Part shown: positions 50,745 through 59,546 of the stretch, piece by piece
Layout of the letters: every line of letters starts with the position of its first letter
Numbering within the stretch: the stretch's first letter is position 1
Position numbers and translations under genes: made by a program
Source: Taishania sp964580465
GTDB lineage: Bacteria; Bacteroidota; Bacteroidia; Flavobacteriales_D; Crocinitomicaceae
Assembly (NCBI GenBank): GCA_964580465.1
Contig: CAZOKJ010000013.1
Coordinates: 1 to 64,000 of the forward strand
Length of the DNA stretch: 64,000 nt
Direction: 5' to 3'
The notes under the pieces: model-generated
The model's database searches: none
Told to the model about the DNA's origin: nothing
The model's input: the letters and a program-made list of their open reading frames with translations, nothing else

Positions 50745-51198
50745 AATTTAAAAAATAGACAATTCCTACGTTAGCGATGTTGTTAATGACTTGACCGATT
50801 ACCATCAAAGGGAACGTGATTTTTCTTTTACCATAAAATTTAGCCACAACAATTGATCCCACAGGAATTGAGAAAAAAAAAGGAACCCAAAAAGCAAAAG
50901 GTACTATACCAATGCTTTTTTTCATTTTCACAATAAATTTATTTTTTTTTGTAAAAACTTTTTGGTGTTGAAAAGAATGATTATTTTCTTTTTTTATTTT
51001 TTGTAATTTTTTTTGATGGCTTCTTCTCAGTAAATAATCGGCAGAGTAGTAAAAAATAAACATAGAAAGAACAGCTCCTCCCAAGCTAAAGAAATAGGTT
51101 TCTATATAACTTAAACCCAGAGCAAGACCTAAGGCAGGGGCTAATAAAAACTTCACCATACCCGTTAGGAATACGGTAGCTAGTGCTATCCAATGCAT
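50722..51198 (-). CDS. Four-helix membrane protein, unknown function
   Basis: 158 aa with helices at about 5-27, 33-58, 96-120 and 128-150 and a very basic loop between helices two and three (residues 59-92, RRSHQKKLQKIKKENN...KKNKF). The helical part, with PFFFSIPVGSIVVAKFYGKRK, faintly recalls small multidrug-export-type membrane proteins, but I cannot assign a family. It lies 4 nt after upp and overlaps yjjG by 23 bp, so co-expression is likely. Confidence 0.65.
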   Translation of the reverse strand: MHWIALATVFLTGMVKFLLAPALGLALGLSYIETYFFSLGGAVLSMFIFYYSADYLLRRSHQKKLQKIKKENNHSFQHQKVFTKKNKFIVKMKKSIGIVPFAFWVPFFFSIPVGSIVVAKFYGKRKITFPLMVIGQVINNIANVGIVYFLNYEASVIL

Positions 51199-51202
51199 AT
51201 TA

Positions 51203-51850
51203 TTATAATTTTGTTCCGAAAGCTAAATCTCCAGCATCACCCATTCCTGGTACGATGTAGGATTGCGCCGTTAATTCGCTGTCAATTGCTCCAATGTAAA
51301 ATTCTGTTGTTGGAGGTAAATGTTTTTTTACATAATCAATCGCATCTTGATGAGCTAATGCGCAAAGAATTATTACCTTTTTAGGATTTCCTTGATGCAA
51401 TAATCGTTTATAAACAGTAACCATTGAACTACCTGTAGCCAACATTGGATCGCTTATGATAAGCGTTTTGTTATCAATGCCAGGACCAGCCATGTATTGA
51501 ACATTTATTTCATAATCCTCCGCGGTTGAATGTTTTCTGTAGGCAGATATAAAAGCACTTTCTGCTTTGTCAAAATAGTTGAGCAAACCAATGTGCATAC
51601 CCAATCCAGCTCGTAAAATTGTTGCTAAAACAGGTTGTTCCTTTAAAATGCTAACATTCGCTTCACCAAGTGGTGTCGAAACGGTTGTATCAATGTATTC
51701 TAATTTTTTAGAAACTTCATACGCCATGATTTCAGCTAAACGTTCTAAGTTTCTACGAAAACGCATTGCGTCTTTTTGCACCTCTACATCCCTCATCTCT
51801 GTTAGAAATGTATTGAAGATGGAGTTCGATTTTGAAAAATTATGAATCAT
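51203..51850 (-). CDS. upp: Uracil phosphoribosyltransferase
   Basis: 215-aa type-I phosphoribosyltransferase that converts uracil and PRPP to UMP. The PRPP loop ISDPMLATGSSMVTVYKRL, the ATILRAGLGMHIGLLNYF segment and the uracil-binding C-terminus YIVPGMGDAGDLAFG are intact. It is the first gene of the minus-strand group upp-(membrane protein)-yjjG-(secreted protein), which links pyrimidine salvage and nucleotide clean-up. Confidence 0.95.
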   Translation of the reverse strand: MIHNFSKSNSIFNTFLTEMRDVEVQKDAMRFRRNLERLAEIMAYEVSKKLEYIDTTVSTPLGEANVSILKEQPVLATILRAGLGMHIGLLNYFDKAESAFISAYRKHSTAEDYEINVQYMAGPGIDNKTLIISDPMLATGSSMVTVYKRLLHQGNPKKVIILCALAHQDAIDYVKKHLPPTTEFYIGAIDSELTAQSYIVPGMGDAGDLAFGTKL

Positions 51851-51933
51851 CGTTTTTGGAATATTTATGCTAATATACGAAGTAAATTTGATTTTTACTA
51901 ATTCTAATTCATTTAAGAATAAATAAAGTGGAT

Positions 51934-52674
51934 TTATTTTTCATTCCACAGTTTCCACGCTTTTAATGCTTGTTGTTTAAGCATGCTTTCTCCATTCAAA
52001 ATTTGAGCTCCATGTAGTTCACTTTTTTGTAAAAACAGCGTTTTTTCTGGATTGTAAATTAAATCCACAACTAAATGCTCTTCTGTGAGGTGTTCAAAAG
52101 GAAAATTAATGCATTCATTGATGTGCGGAAACATACCGATAGGAGTGCAATTGACAACTAACTTGCAAGCACGCAACATGTGTTCGTTCATGGCTTCGTA
52201 TAGAAAATACTTTTCGCCACTTGGATTTCTAGAGATGAAAATGCAGTCAATACCAATCGATTTTAAAACATAAGCCACAGCTTTTGAGGCACCACCTGTA
52301 CCAATAATCATCGCTCTTTCGTGCTTATTTGTTAGAAATGGTTTGATAGATTGATGAAAGCCATAAGCGTCTGTGTTGTGTCCAGTTTTGTTGCCATCCT
52401 TAAATACAACACAATTAACAGCTCCTATTTCTTTAGCTTCAACGGATAAATCATCTAAAAAAGGAATAATCGCTTCTTTATATGGTATTGTTACACTAAG
52501 TCCTTTGATGTCTTGTTGGAGTAAGGCAGGAATTAAATTTGCGTTTTCTAATTCAAAATTTTCATAGACAGCAGAAATGTTGTTCTGTAAAAATAGCTCG
52601 GTAAAAAAAGCTTTTGAAAAAGAATGTCCTAATGTTTTTCCTAACAAACCGTAGGTTGCAACGTTGTTGGCCAT
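51934..52674 (-). CDS. aroE: Shikimate dehydrogenase
   Basis: 246 aa. It reduces 3-dehydroshikimate with NADPH. Substrate site: SVTIPYK with catalytic Lys66 and HNTDAYGF with Asp102; the N-terminal GLLGKTLGHSFS is the shikimate-carboxylate loop. The cofactor loop is IGTGGASKA, then a VNCTPIGM segment. Slightly short but complete. It begins 2 nt after the dedA stop in the panC-dedA-aroE run. Confidence 0.95.
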   Translation of the reverse strand: MANNVATYGLLGKTLGHSFSKAFFTELFLQNNISAVYENFELENANLIPALLQQDIKGLSVTIPYKEAIIPFLDDLSVEAKEIGAVNCVVFKDGNKTGHNTDAYGFHQSIKPFLTNKHERAMIIGTGGASKAVAYVLKSIGIDCIFISRNPSGEKYFLYEAMNEHMLRACKLVVNCTPIGMFPHINECINFPFEHLTEEHLVVDLIYNPEKTLFLQKSELHGAQILNGESMLKQQALKAWKLWNEK

Positions 52675-52676
52675 GA

Positions 52677-53345
52677 TTATTTTTTTGCGATTTTACTTTT
52701 AATAAACTCAATAATTATTGGAATAATTGATATGAAAATAATACCAAAAATTACGGTCTCAAAATTATTTTGAACGAAATCCATTGTTCCGAAGAAATAG
52801 CCCAAAAGTGTCAAACCAATTACCCAACTAAATCCACCAATAACATTATAGCGGAAAAATTTACCGTAATTCATTTCACCAATTCCTGCCACAAAAGGAG
52901 CAAATGTTCGTATGATTGGAACAAAACGAGCAATGATTATCGTTTTAGGTCCATGTTTTTCATAAAAATCGTGTGTTTTGTCGATGTATTCTTGTTTTAC
53001 CAACTGCTTGCCTTTGATTTTCCATTGAAGCATCTTTAATCCTACTTTTTTACCCAAATAATAATTGAGAGCGTCTCCAGAAATTGCAGCGATGAGCAAA
53101 AGGATTAAAACGATAGCAAGGTTTAACTCTGCTACTTGTCCGTCTTTAACAATACCAGCAGCAAAGGTTCCTGCGGCAAACAAAAGTGAATCACCAGGTA
53201 AAAAAGGCATGACCACTAAGCCTGTTTCAACAAAAATAATGAGAAATAAAATGGCGTAAATCCATATCCCATAATCTAAAATCATCGTAAAAAGATGATC
53301 GTCTAAATGTAAGAAAAAATCTAAAAATGAGTGTAATGCTTCCAT
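52677..53345 (-). CDS. DedA family membrane protein
   Basis: 222 aa. Family features include FVETGLVVMPFLPGDSLLFAAGTFA, the re-entrant loop, GDALNYYLGKKVG, and the ARFVPIIRTFAPFVAGIGEMNYGKFFRYNVIGGFSWV motif with the conserved Arg residues. DedA proteins act in membrane homeostasis and lipid-carrier flipping. It is placed between panC (1-nt gap) and aroE (2-nt gap). Confidence 0.92.
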   Translation of the reverse strand: MEALHSFLDFFLHLDDHLFTMILDYGIWIYAILFLIIFVETGLVVMPFLPGDSLLFAAGTFAAGIVKDGQVAELNLAIVLILLLIAAISGDALNYYLGKKVGLKMLQWKIKGKQLVKQEYIDKTHDFYEKHGPKTIIIARFVPIIRTFAPFVAGIGEMNYGKFFRYNVIGGFSWVIGLTLLGYFFGTMDFVQNNFETVIFGIIFISIIPIIIEFIKSKIAKK

Positions 53346-53346
53346 G

Positions 53347-54198
53347 TTATTTTGTTTCTAAGTTCATATTATCGATTAAACGTACTTCACCACAATAGGC
53401 AGCAATGCAACAAACAGCATTTTTTGTCCACGTGGTTGTTAATTTTTCAAGTGTCAGAGGATGAACGATTTCTAAGTATTCTAATTTTAAGTCAGATGCT
53501 TGAATCATTTCGATACATCTCTTTGATAATTCTTCAGGTGTAAAATTGCTCCAGTTTTCTTTTGCAAATGACAATGTTTGATATAAGATCAATGCTTTTT
53601 CCTTCTCTTCTTCTGAAAGGCGCATGTTTCTACTGCTCAAAGCCAACCCTTCTTCACTGCGATTGATAGGGCATTCTACAATGTTAACAGGAAGTTGAAA
53701 GTAATTAGTCATGAATTTTATGACGGCCACTTGCTGAAAATCTTTGATGCCGAAATAAGCGTTTGTTGGCTGAACGATTTCGAATAAACGTTTGACAACT
53801 TCTACCACTCCTTGAAAGTGACCAGGACGATATTCTCCTTCCATCACTTTGTCGAGTTGACCAAGATCGATGGTCGGTCGGATATAATTTTCAGGATATA
53901 TTTCTGATTTGTTAGGAGCAAAAACACCGTAAACACCATTTTTTTCTAACAATTCGATGTCTTTATCAAGTGTCCTTGGGTATTTTTCTAAATCCTCTTG
54001 ATTATTGAATTGTGTGGGATTTACGAAAATACTAACAAATACAAGGTCATTTTCTTCTTTTGCTTGTTCCACTAAAGAGATGTGCCCTGAGTGCAGAGCG
54101 CCCATTGTTGGCACAAAACCGATTTTAATTCCTTTCTTTTTTAGTTGAGTTACCTCTTCTAAAATGCTATTAATTGTGTTAAAAATGTTTATTTTCAT
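53347..54198 (-). CDS. panC: Pantothenate synthetase
   Basis: 283 aa. It makes pantothenate from pantoate, beta-alanine and ATP. The nucleotidyl-transferase motif TMGALHSGH contains HSGH at 36-39; FVNPTQFNN, YFGIKDFQQVAVI and the KMSKS-like ALSSRNMRLS are present. I use ATG 54198: a minus-strand -7 box at 54220-54227 would place the mRNA start too close to an ATG at 54210. It is first in a tight operon with dedA and aroE. Confidence 0.95.
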   Translation of the reverse strand: MKINIFNTINSILEEVTQLKKKGIKIGFVPTMGALHSGHISLVEQAKEENDLVFVSIFVNPTQFNNQEDLEKYPRTLDKDIELLEKNGVYGVFAPNKSEIYPENYIRPTIDLGQLDKVMEGEYRPGHFQGVVEVVKRLFEIVQPTNAYFGIKDFQQVAVIKFMTNYFQLPVNIVECPINRSEEGLALSSRNMRLSEEEKEKALILYQTLSFAKENWSNFTPEELSKRCIEMIQASDLKLEYLEIVHPLTLEKLTTTWTKNAVCCIAAYCGEVRLIDNMNLETK

Positions 54199-54219
54199 TC
54201 TAAAAACCATCTAAATTGG

Positions 54220-54227
54220 CAAAACTA
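54220..54227 (-). promoter_or_regulatory. -7 box for the panC-dedA-aroE operon
   Basis: TAGTTTTG on the minus strand, 21 nt before the ATG at 54198. It is divergent from the promoter at 54261-54268. Confidence 0.5.
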
Positions 54228-54260
54228 TCTTATTTTTTTGAAGTTCCGGTTTTTTTTTTA

Positions 54261-54268
54261 TATTTTTG
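54261..54268 (+). promoter_or_regulatory. -7 box for the starch-synthase-like gene
   Basis: TATTTTTG matches the consensus 27 nt before ATG 54296. It covers the alternative TTG start at 54266, which is therefore unlikely to be translated. Confidence 0.5.
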
Positions 54269-54295
54269 TACAGTTTTTTTAAACCAATTGTTTCA

Positions 54296-55114
54296 ATGGA
54301 AAAAAAGAGGATACTTTTTATCTCGCAAGAAATTGCCCCGTTTTTACCGAAATCTGAGATAGCTACTGTGGCAAGAAGACTACCACAAGCTGTTCAAGAA
54401 TCTGGTAAAGAAATTCGTGTATTCGCTCCTAAATTTGGAACGATTAATGAACGCAGACACCAACTGCATGAAGTGATTCGTTTGTCAGGTATGAATATCG
54501 TAATTGATGATAATGATCACCCATTAATCATAAAAGTAGCTTCTATTGCTCAAGCAAGAATGCAGGTTTATTTTATTGATAACGATGAGTTTTTTAGAAG
54601 AAAAACCAATGTTGTTGATGAAAATAACGTTGAATTTGCTGATAACGATGAACGTGCTATTTTCTTTTGTCGCGGCGTCTTAGAAACCGTTAAGAAGTTA
54701 GGTTGGCAACCAGATATTATTCATTGTCATGGTTGGATGACGATGCCTATGGGATTGTATGTAAAAAAAGTGTACAATAAAGACCCTCATTTCTCCGATA
54801 CTAAAGTCGTGTACAGTTTGTATAATAACGAATTTAACAAAAATTGGGACGTGCGTTTGGCAGAAAAGCTTAAATTTGACGGAGTAGATAAGGAAAGTTT
54901 AAAAAGCTTTAATGAAACTGATTTTTATTCAGTCACTGAGTCCATGTTGAAATTTGTGGACGGAGTAAATGTGGCTTCTGAAAATCTGTCACCTGGTTTA
55001 CAAAAAATTTATGATGGTTTGACTTGTGCAAAACAAGATTTTGTTGCCGAGGAATATCAAAATAAGACAATAAATGAGTTTTTCAACAAAGTAATAGACG
55101 AGGTACTTGTATAA
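54296..55114 (+). CDS. Half-length glycogen/starch synthase-like protein
   Basis: 272 aa resembling only the N-terminal GT5 domain (KKRILFISQEIAPFLPKSEIATVARRLPQAVQESGKEIRVFAPKFGTINERRHQLHEVIRLSG, FFCRGVLETVKKLGWQPDIIHCHGWMTMPMGLYVKK). The ADP-glucose-binding C-terminal GT-B half of a full ~480-aa synthase is absent, and the first-domain K-x-G-G-L loop is altered to SEIATVARR. It therefore probably does not make glucan by itself. Such short forms recur in Flavobacteriales, suggesting a conserved separate role (inference). There is no frameshift or second half downstream. Confidence 0.78.
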   Translation: MEKKRILFISQEIAPFLPKSEIATVARRLPQAVQESGKEIRVFAPKFGTINERRHQLHEVIRLSGMNIVIDDNDHPLIIKVASIAQARMQVYFIDNDEFFRRKTNVVDENNVEFADNDERAIFFCRGVLETVKKLGWQPDIIHCHGWMTMPMGLYVKKVYNKDPHFSDTKVVYSLYNNEFNKNWDVRLAEKLKFDGVDKESLKSFNETDFYSVTESMLKFVDGVNVASENLSPGLQKIYDGLTCAKQDFVAEEYQNKTINEFFNKVIDEVLV

Positions 55115-55118
55115 TTTT

Positions 55119-56420
55119 ATGTCACATAACATCTTTTTAAGATTAAGGAAAGAAGTTGTTCTTTCCTTAACTTTTTTATTCTTCTTATTGTTCTCTTTTG
55201 TTTCGTGTAAAAAAGACGAGAGCTTACTTGGAGGGAAAGTTTATGATCAAAATGATTTATTATCTTCTGGAGGAATAGATACTTTTCAGTTAAAAACATA
55301 CACCATTGCAGTCGATTCTTTAAAAACGAAAACTCCTGGAAGAACCTTGTTAGGAATTACTAATGACCGCGATTTTGGAGTTATGGACGCTGGTTTTTAT
55401 ACGCAAATTCGTTTGTCTGGTTTGAATCCTAATTTTGGAGATGTAAATAACATTACTATTGATTCATTTGTTTTGGCGTTAGAATATGTTGGTGGATACG
55501 GTTCTATTGGCAAACAAACGTTTGAAGTGTATGAATTGGATCAAGAAATGCACCGTGATTCAACTTACTATGCGCACCAAAACTTAACAGTTAAATCTAC
55601 GAATTTAGTGAATGGCTCGGGAAATTTAACTGTAAATCCACAGGCGTTGACCGTCGTTGGAGGTGACACTGTTGCTGCACAGTTGAGGATTCCACTTAAA
55701 ACAACAAAAGCATTGCAAATTATTCAAGATGCAGCTAATTTTCCAGCTGAATTTGGTAATAATGATTTGTTTTCTAAGAATTACTTTAAAGGCATTTACG
55801 TTAAAACGAATGGTGTCGTTCCTGCCGAAAATAGAGGAATGATTGCTTATTTTAATTTGATGGATGCAGATTCTAAATTAATCATCTATTATAAAGAAGG
55901 AGGTGAAGCTAAAACTCCTTTTTCTTTAGTAATGAATAGCGATTGTGCCTATTATAATCATTATTCTATTAATAATACTGGAAAAAATATCGCAGCAGTT
56001 GTGCAACAACCAGAACTCGGGCAAAAAGAATTTTATGCACAAGCTGGCGCTCACAGGGGAGTTATTGGTTTTCCTACTTTGAAGTATTTGCCAAAAAATA
56101 TTGTAGTACATTCTGCAAAGTTGTATTTGCCTATTCAAAGCTTACCTGGATCAAGTTATACTTTCCCTACTCAAATGAGTATGTTCTTAAAAGATAAGCC
56201 TACAACAGAAATCATAGCAACTTATGATCCTTTAATAAAAGGATATGTTGCAGATTTAAAAACTTTTGTTCAGGCGTATGCTATCAATACGATAACAACT
56301 GACGAGTTGACTATTTCACCGCGTTCATTTATTTCATCTGCTGAAAGGGTGATTTTCAATGGACCTGCCACTACAAATAAAGTTAAACCTAAATTAATAT
56401 TAACATATACAAAGTTCTAA
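55119..56420 (+). CDS. DUF4270 lipoprotein
   Basis: 433 aa from ATG 55119 (a TTG at 55107 overlaps the previous gene). It has a lipoprotein signal with Cys in FVSCKKDE at about residue 30, then SLLGGKVYDQNDLL and the long beta-rich body with TPGRTLLGITNDRDFGVMDAGFYTQIRL that marks DUF4270, an outer-membrane-associated family of Bacteroidota of unknown function. Its signal-peptide codons contain a terminator-like hairpin. It starts 4 nt after the previous stop and is followed by glmS 3 nt after its own stop. Confidence 0.87.
   Translation: MSHNIFLRLRKEVVLSLTFLFFLLFSFVSCKKDESLLGGKVYDQNDLLSSGGIDTFQLKTYTIAVDSLKTKTPGRTLLGITNDRDFGVMDAGFYTQIRLSGLNPNFGDVNNITIDSFVLALEYVGGYGSIGKQTFEVYELDQEMHRDSTYYAHQNLTVKSTNLVNGSGNLTVNPQALTVVGGDTVAAQLRIPLKTTKALQIIQDAANFPAEFGNNDLFSKNYFKGIYVKTNGVVPAENRGMIAYFNLMDADSKLIIYYKEGGEAKTPFSLVMNSDCAYYNHYSINNTGKNIAAVVQQPELGQKEFYAQAGAHRGVIGFPTLKYLPKNIVVHSAKLYLPIQSLPGSSYTFPTQMSMFLKDKPTTEIIATYDPLIKGYVADLKTFVQAYAINTITTDELTISPRSFISSAERVIFNGPATTNKVKPKLILTYTKF
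55143..55177 (+). terminator. Terminator-like hairpin within the DUF4270 signal-peptide codons
   Basis: TTAAGGAAAGAA (55143-55154) pairs perfectly with TTCTTTCCTTAA (55159-55170) around loop GTTG, followed by C and six T. It lies about 30 nt after the upstream stop and 24 nt into the DUF4270 gene, so it could end the upstream transcript and attenuate DUF4270-glmS. Confidence 0.6.
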
Positions 56421-56423
56421 ATT

Positions 56424-58277
56424 ATGTGTGGAATTGTTGCTTATATTGGAAAAAAACAAGCGTATCCTATTGTTGTTAATGGATTGAAACGCTTAGAATA
56501 TCGCGGATATGATAGTGCTGGTGTTGCTCTATTAACGGATGATAATTCACTGAATGTTTACAAAAAGCAAGGTAAAGTATCAAACTTAGAAGAGTTTGTT
56601 GCTGGTAAAGATATTTCTGGCACTATGGGGATTGGTCACACAAGATGGGCTACCCACGGTGAACCGAATGATGTAAATGCACATCCTCATTATTCTGAAA
56701 ACAATGATATTGCATTGATTCATAATGGTATTATTGAAAATTATGAAACGTTAAAGCAAGGGCTGACTGCCGCTGGATATGTGTTTAAAAGTGAAACAGA
56801 CACTGAAGTATTGGTTCATTTAATTGACGATATTCGTAAGAAAACAGATGTTTCTTTCGCTGAATCTATCCGATTGGCTTTAGAACAAGTTGTTGGTGCG
56901 TATGCAATCGTTGTTATTTCAAAAGATAATCCTCACCAATTTGTAGCTGCTCGTAAAAGTAGCCCATTAGTGGTTGGTATTGGAAATGATAATGATTTTT
57001 ACCTTGCCTCTGATGCTTCACCTATTGTTGAGCACACAAAAAATGTAGTGTATTTGAATGATGGTGAAATTGCAATTTTAGATAGAGTAGAAGGTTTAAA
57101 AGTTTACAATATCCATAATAGTGAACAAAAGAATCCTTATATTCAAGAGTTAGAATTACAATTAGAAGCAATTGAAAAAGGTGGTTATGATCACTTTATG
57201 TTAAAGGAAATTCACGAACAGCCACGTTCGATTCGTGATTGTTTCAGAGGGCGCTTAAACGTGCAAGAAGGATGGGTAGCATTAGGAGGTATTAAAGATT
57301 ACGAAAATAAACTAATCAATGCACCTCGATTAATCATGGTAGCTTGTGGTACCTCTTGGCACGCTTGTACAGTTGGTGAATACTTAATCGAAGATTTAGC
57401 TCGTATTAATGTAGAAGTTGAGTACGCAAGTGAATTCAGATATAGAAATCCTATAATAACGGAAAATGACATCGTTATTGCTGTTTCTCAATCTGGTGAA
57501 ACTGCGGATACATTGGCAGCTTTACAATTGGCAAAGTCAAAAGGTGCAACAACTTTAGGGATTTGTAATGTGGTCGGATCTTCTATTTCACGTGTCACTG
57601 ATGCAGGCTCTTACACACACGCAGGTCCTGAAATTGGAGTCGCTTCAACGAAAGCGTTTACGGCTCAAGTAACCGTATTGACATTGTTAGCATTGCGTTT
57701 AGCTCATAAGCGAGGAACAATTAGTGAATCTTATTATAGAACGCTGTTAGCTGAGTTAGAATCTATTCCTAGCAAAGTTCAAGAGGTTTTAGATAAAACA
57801 GATAAACAAATCCAAGAGATTTCTAAAATTTATGCAAATGCTAATAACGCTTTATACTTGGGGCGTGGAAATTGCTTCCCAGTAGCATTAGAAGGAGCGT
57901 TGAAATTGAAGGAAATTTCATACATTCACGCAGAAGGTTATCCAGCTGCCGAAATGAAACATGGACCAATCGCGTTGATTGATGAAGAAATGCCGGTGTT
58001 TGTAATTGCTACACAAGGGCCTTCTTATGAAAAAGTTGTTTCAAACATTCAAGAAGTTAAAGCTAGAAAAGGAAAAGTTGTAGCTATTGTTACTGAAGGA
58101 GATGTACAAGTAAGAGAAATGGCTGATCAAGTGATAGAAATTCCTAACGCTGATGACCACTTGGTGCCTTTATTAGCAACAATTCCATTGCAATTACTTT
58201 CTTATTACATTGCTGTTTTAAGAGGTTGTAATGTGGACCAACCAAGAAACTTAGCGAAGTCAGTTACAGTAGAATAA
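56424..58277 (+). CDS. glmS: Glutamine-fructose-6-phosphate aminotransferase
   Basis: 617 aa. It makes glucosamine-6-phosphate, the entry to cell-wall amino sugars. N-terminal nucleophile Cys2 (MCGIVAYIG), glutamine-site GHTRWATHGEP and HNGIIENYE; the C-terminal double SIS domain has ACGTSWHA, VSQSGETADT and the final LAKSVTVE. The length is standard. No glmS ribozyme-like leader is seen: its start lies only 3 nt after the preceding gene. Confidence 0.97.
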   Translation: MCGIVAYIGKKQAYPIVVNGLKRLEYRGYDSAGVALLTDDNSLNVYKKQGKVSNLEEFVAGKDISGTMGIGHTRWATHGEPNDVNAHPHYSENNDIALIHNGIIENYETLKQGLTAAGYVFKSETDTEVLVHLIDDIRKKTDVSFAESIRLALEQVVGAYAIVVISKDNPHQFVAARKSSPLVVGIGNDNDFYLASDASPIVEHTKNVVYLNDGEIAILDRVEGLKVYNIHNSEQKNPYIQELELQLEAIEKGGYDHFMLKEIHEQPRSIRDCFRGRLNVQEGWVALGGIKDYENKLINAPRLIMVACGTSWHACTVGEYLIEDLARINVEVEYASEFRYRNPIITENDIVIAVSQSGETADTLAALQLAKSKGATTLGICNVVGSSISRVTDAGSYTHAGPEIGVASTKAFTAQVTVLTLLALRLAHKRGTISESYYRTLLAELESIPSKVQEVLDKTDKQIQEISKIYANANNALYLGRGNCFPVALEGALKLKEISYIHAEGYPAAEMKHGPIALIDEEMPVFVIATQGPSYEKVVSNIQEVKARKGKVVAIVTEGDVQVREMADQVIEIPNADDHLVPLLATIPLQLLSYYIAVLRGCNVDQPRNLAKSVTVE

Positions 58278-58295
58278 TAGCTTAAAAAGTAATCT

Positions 58296-58640
58296 ATGAA
58301 TTTGAATGAGCGGCATACAGACTTTTTTGATAAGGTGTATGCCCTTGTTTGTTTGATACCTAAGGGGAGAGTAACATCTTATGGCGCTATTGCAAAAGCA
58401 TTAGGTACGCCATCTTCTTCTCGAATGGTTGGTTGGGCTATGAATGCAGCTCACACGAAACCTGAAGTTCCTGCTCATAGAGTAGTGAATAGAAATGGCT
58501 TGTTAACTGGTAAAATGCACTTTTCCACACCCGATGAGATGGAGCGATTATTGAAAATTGAAGGGGTTGATGTTGTCAATGATCAGGTTATGAATTTCAA
58601 AGAGTTGTTTTGGGATCCAATGATTGAGTTGGAGTTTTAA
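58296..58640 (+). CDS. Alkyltransferase-like protein (MGMT family, no reactive Cys)
   Basis: 114 aa with the DNA-binding MGMT fold: IPKGRVTSYGAIAKALGTPSSSRMVGWAMNAA is the helix-turn-helix with its arginine finger. The alkyl-accepting PCHR motif reads PAHRVV, with Ala60 in place of Cys, so it cannot self-alkylate. Alkyltransferase-like proteins bind O6-alkylguanine and hand it to nucleotide excision repair. Ala here, rather than the common Trp, is notable. Confidence 0.88.
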   Translation: MNLNERHTDFFDKVYALVCLIPKGRVTSYGAIAKALGTPSSSRMVGWAMNAAHTKPEVPAHRVVNRNGLLTGKMHFSTPDEMERLLKIEGVDVVNDQVMNFKELFWDPMIELEF

Positions 58641-58678
58641 ATGAGATTTAATAAATTTTATTTTATCTCACTGAAATT

Positions 58679-58700
58679 TATATTTGCTTTATTATCTTTG
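58679..58700 (+). promoter_or_regulatory. Two -7 boxes ahead of mreC
   Basis: TATATTTG (58679-58686) and TATCTTTG (58693-58700) both match TAnnTTTG. The second lies 6 nt before the mreC ATG at 58707 and would give a leaderless or nearly leaderless message; the first would leave a ~15-nt leader. TGAGAT/ATCTCA at 58642-58670 is only a weak hairpin after the previous gene. Confidence 0.5.
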
Positions 58701-58706
58701 TAAAAT

Positions 58707-59546
58707 ATGCGTAATCTCATTGCCTTTTTAAGACGTTTCCAGATATTTTTAATCTTTGCTCTTTTGCAAGTGATTTCGCTTTCCTTGTATTTTTCTTTTT
58801 ATTATTATCCTCGAGCTCAATATCTAACAACTGCTTCTGCTGTTGGTGGTAAAATTTGGGAAGTTCAGTATTCTATAACAAAGCATTTTAATTTAAATCA
58901 CACCAATGAGGAACTTCAAAAAAGCAATGCTTTATTAATGGAGCAACTCCCTCAAAGTTTTGTTAAAATAGACAATCAAACAATAAAAATTGAGGATACA
59001 TTATACCAACAACAATACGAATACATTCCTGCAGAGTTAATCAATTCTTCAGTGAATAATCGCAACAATTATTTTACGATAAAAGCTGGAAAAATTCATG
59101 GTGTTGAACGTGGTTTAGGTGTCGTTTCTGACAATGGAGTTGTTGGGGTAATTCACCAAGTAAGTGACCATTATTCGATTGTTAAATCTGTTTTAACTGA
59201 AAATATTAATATTAGTGTTATTGTTGAGTCGGTAGGATTGTATGGACTATTGAAATGGGATGGAGTAGATGCTCGAAGAGGTTCTATTGCTGGAATTTCA
59301 AACGACCAACAAATTAAAAAATGGTCGCGTGTTGTTACACGAGAGGGAACAGGAATTTTTCCTAAAGGATTATTAGTGGGGAAGGTGGAAAAGTTGAAAC
59401 AAGTGGAAGGTGAAGCATTTTGGGACGTGTCCATTCTGTTCTCGGAAGATTACCGAAAATTGCAACGCGTGTATGTGGTTAAAAACCTACTTTCAGAAGA
59501 ACAAAAGAAAATCGAATCACTTATCCCTAAAGACGAAGAAAAATGA
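58707..59546 (+). CDS. mreC: Rod shape-determining protein MreC
   Basis: 279 aa. One N-terminal helix (about 11-31, IFLIFALLQVISLSLYFSFYY) anchors a periplasmic protein with a short coiled coil (~60-85) and a beta domain (YFTIKAGKIHGVERGLGVVSDNGVVGVIHQVS... LYGLLKWDGVDARRGSIAGI). It scaffolds the elongasome between MreB and PBP2/RodA. Its end overlaps mreD by 4 bp. mreB is not adjacent and not in the window. Confidence 0.92.
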   Translation: MRNLIAFLRRFQIFLIFALLQVISLSLYFSFYYYPRAQYLTTASAVGGKIWEVQYSITKHFNLNHTNEELQKSNALLMEQLPQSFVKIDNQTIKIEDTLYQQQYEYIPAELINSSVNNRNNYFTIKAGKIHGVERGLGVVSDNGVVGVIHQVSDHYSIVKSVLTENINISVIVESVGLYGLLKWDGVDARRGSIAGISNDQQIKKWSRVVTREGTGIFPKGLLVGKVEKLKQVEGEAFWDVSILFSEDYRKLQRVYVVKNLLSEEQKKIESLIPKDEEK

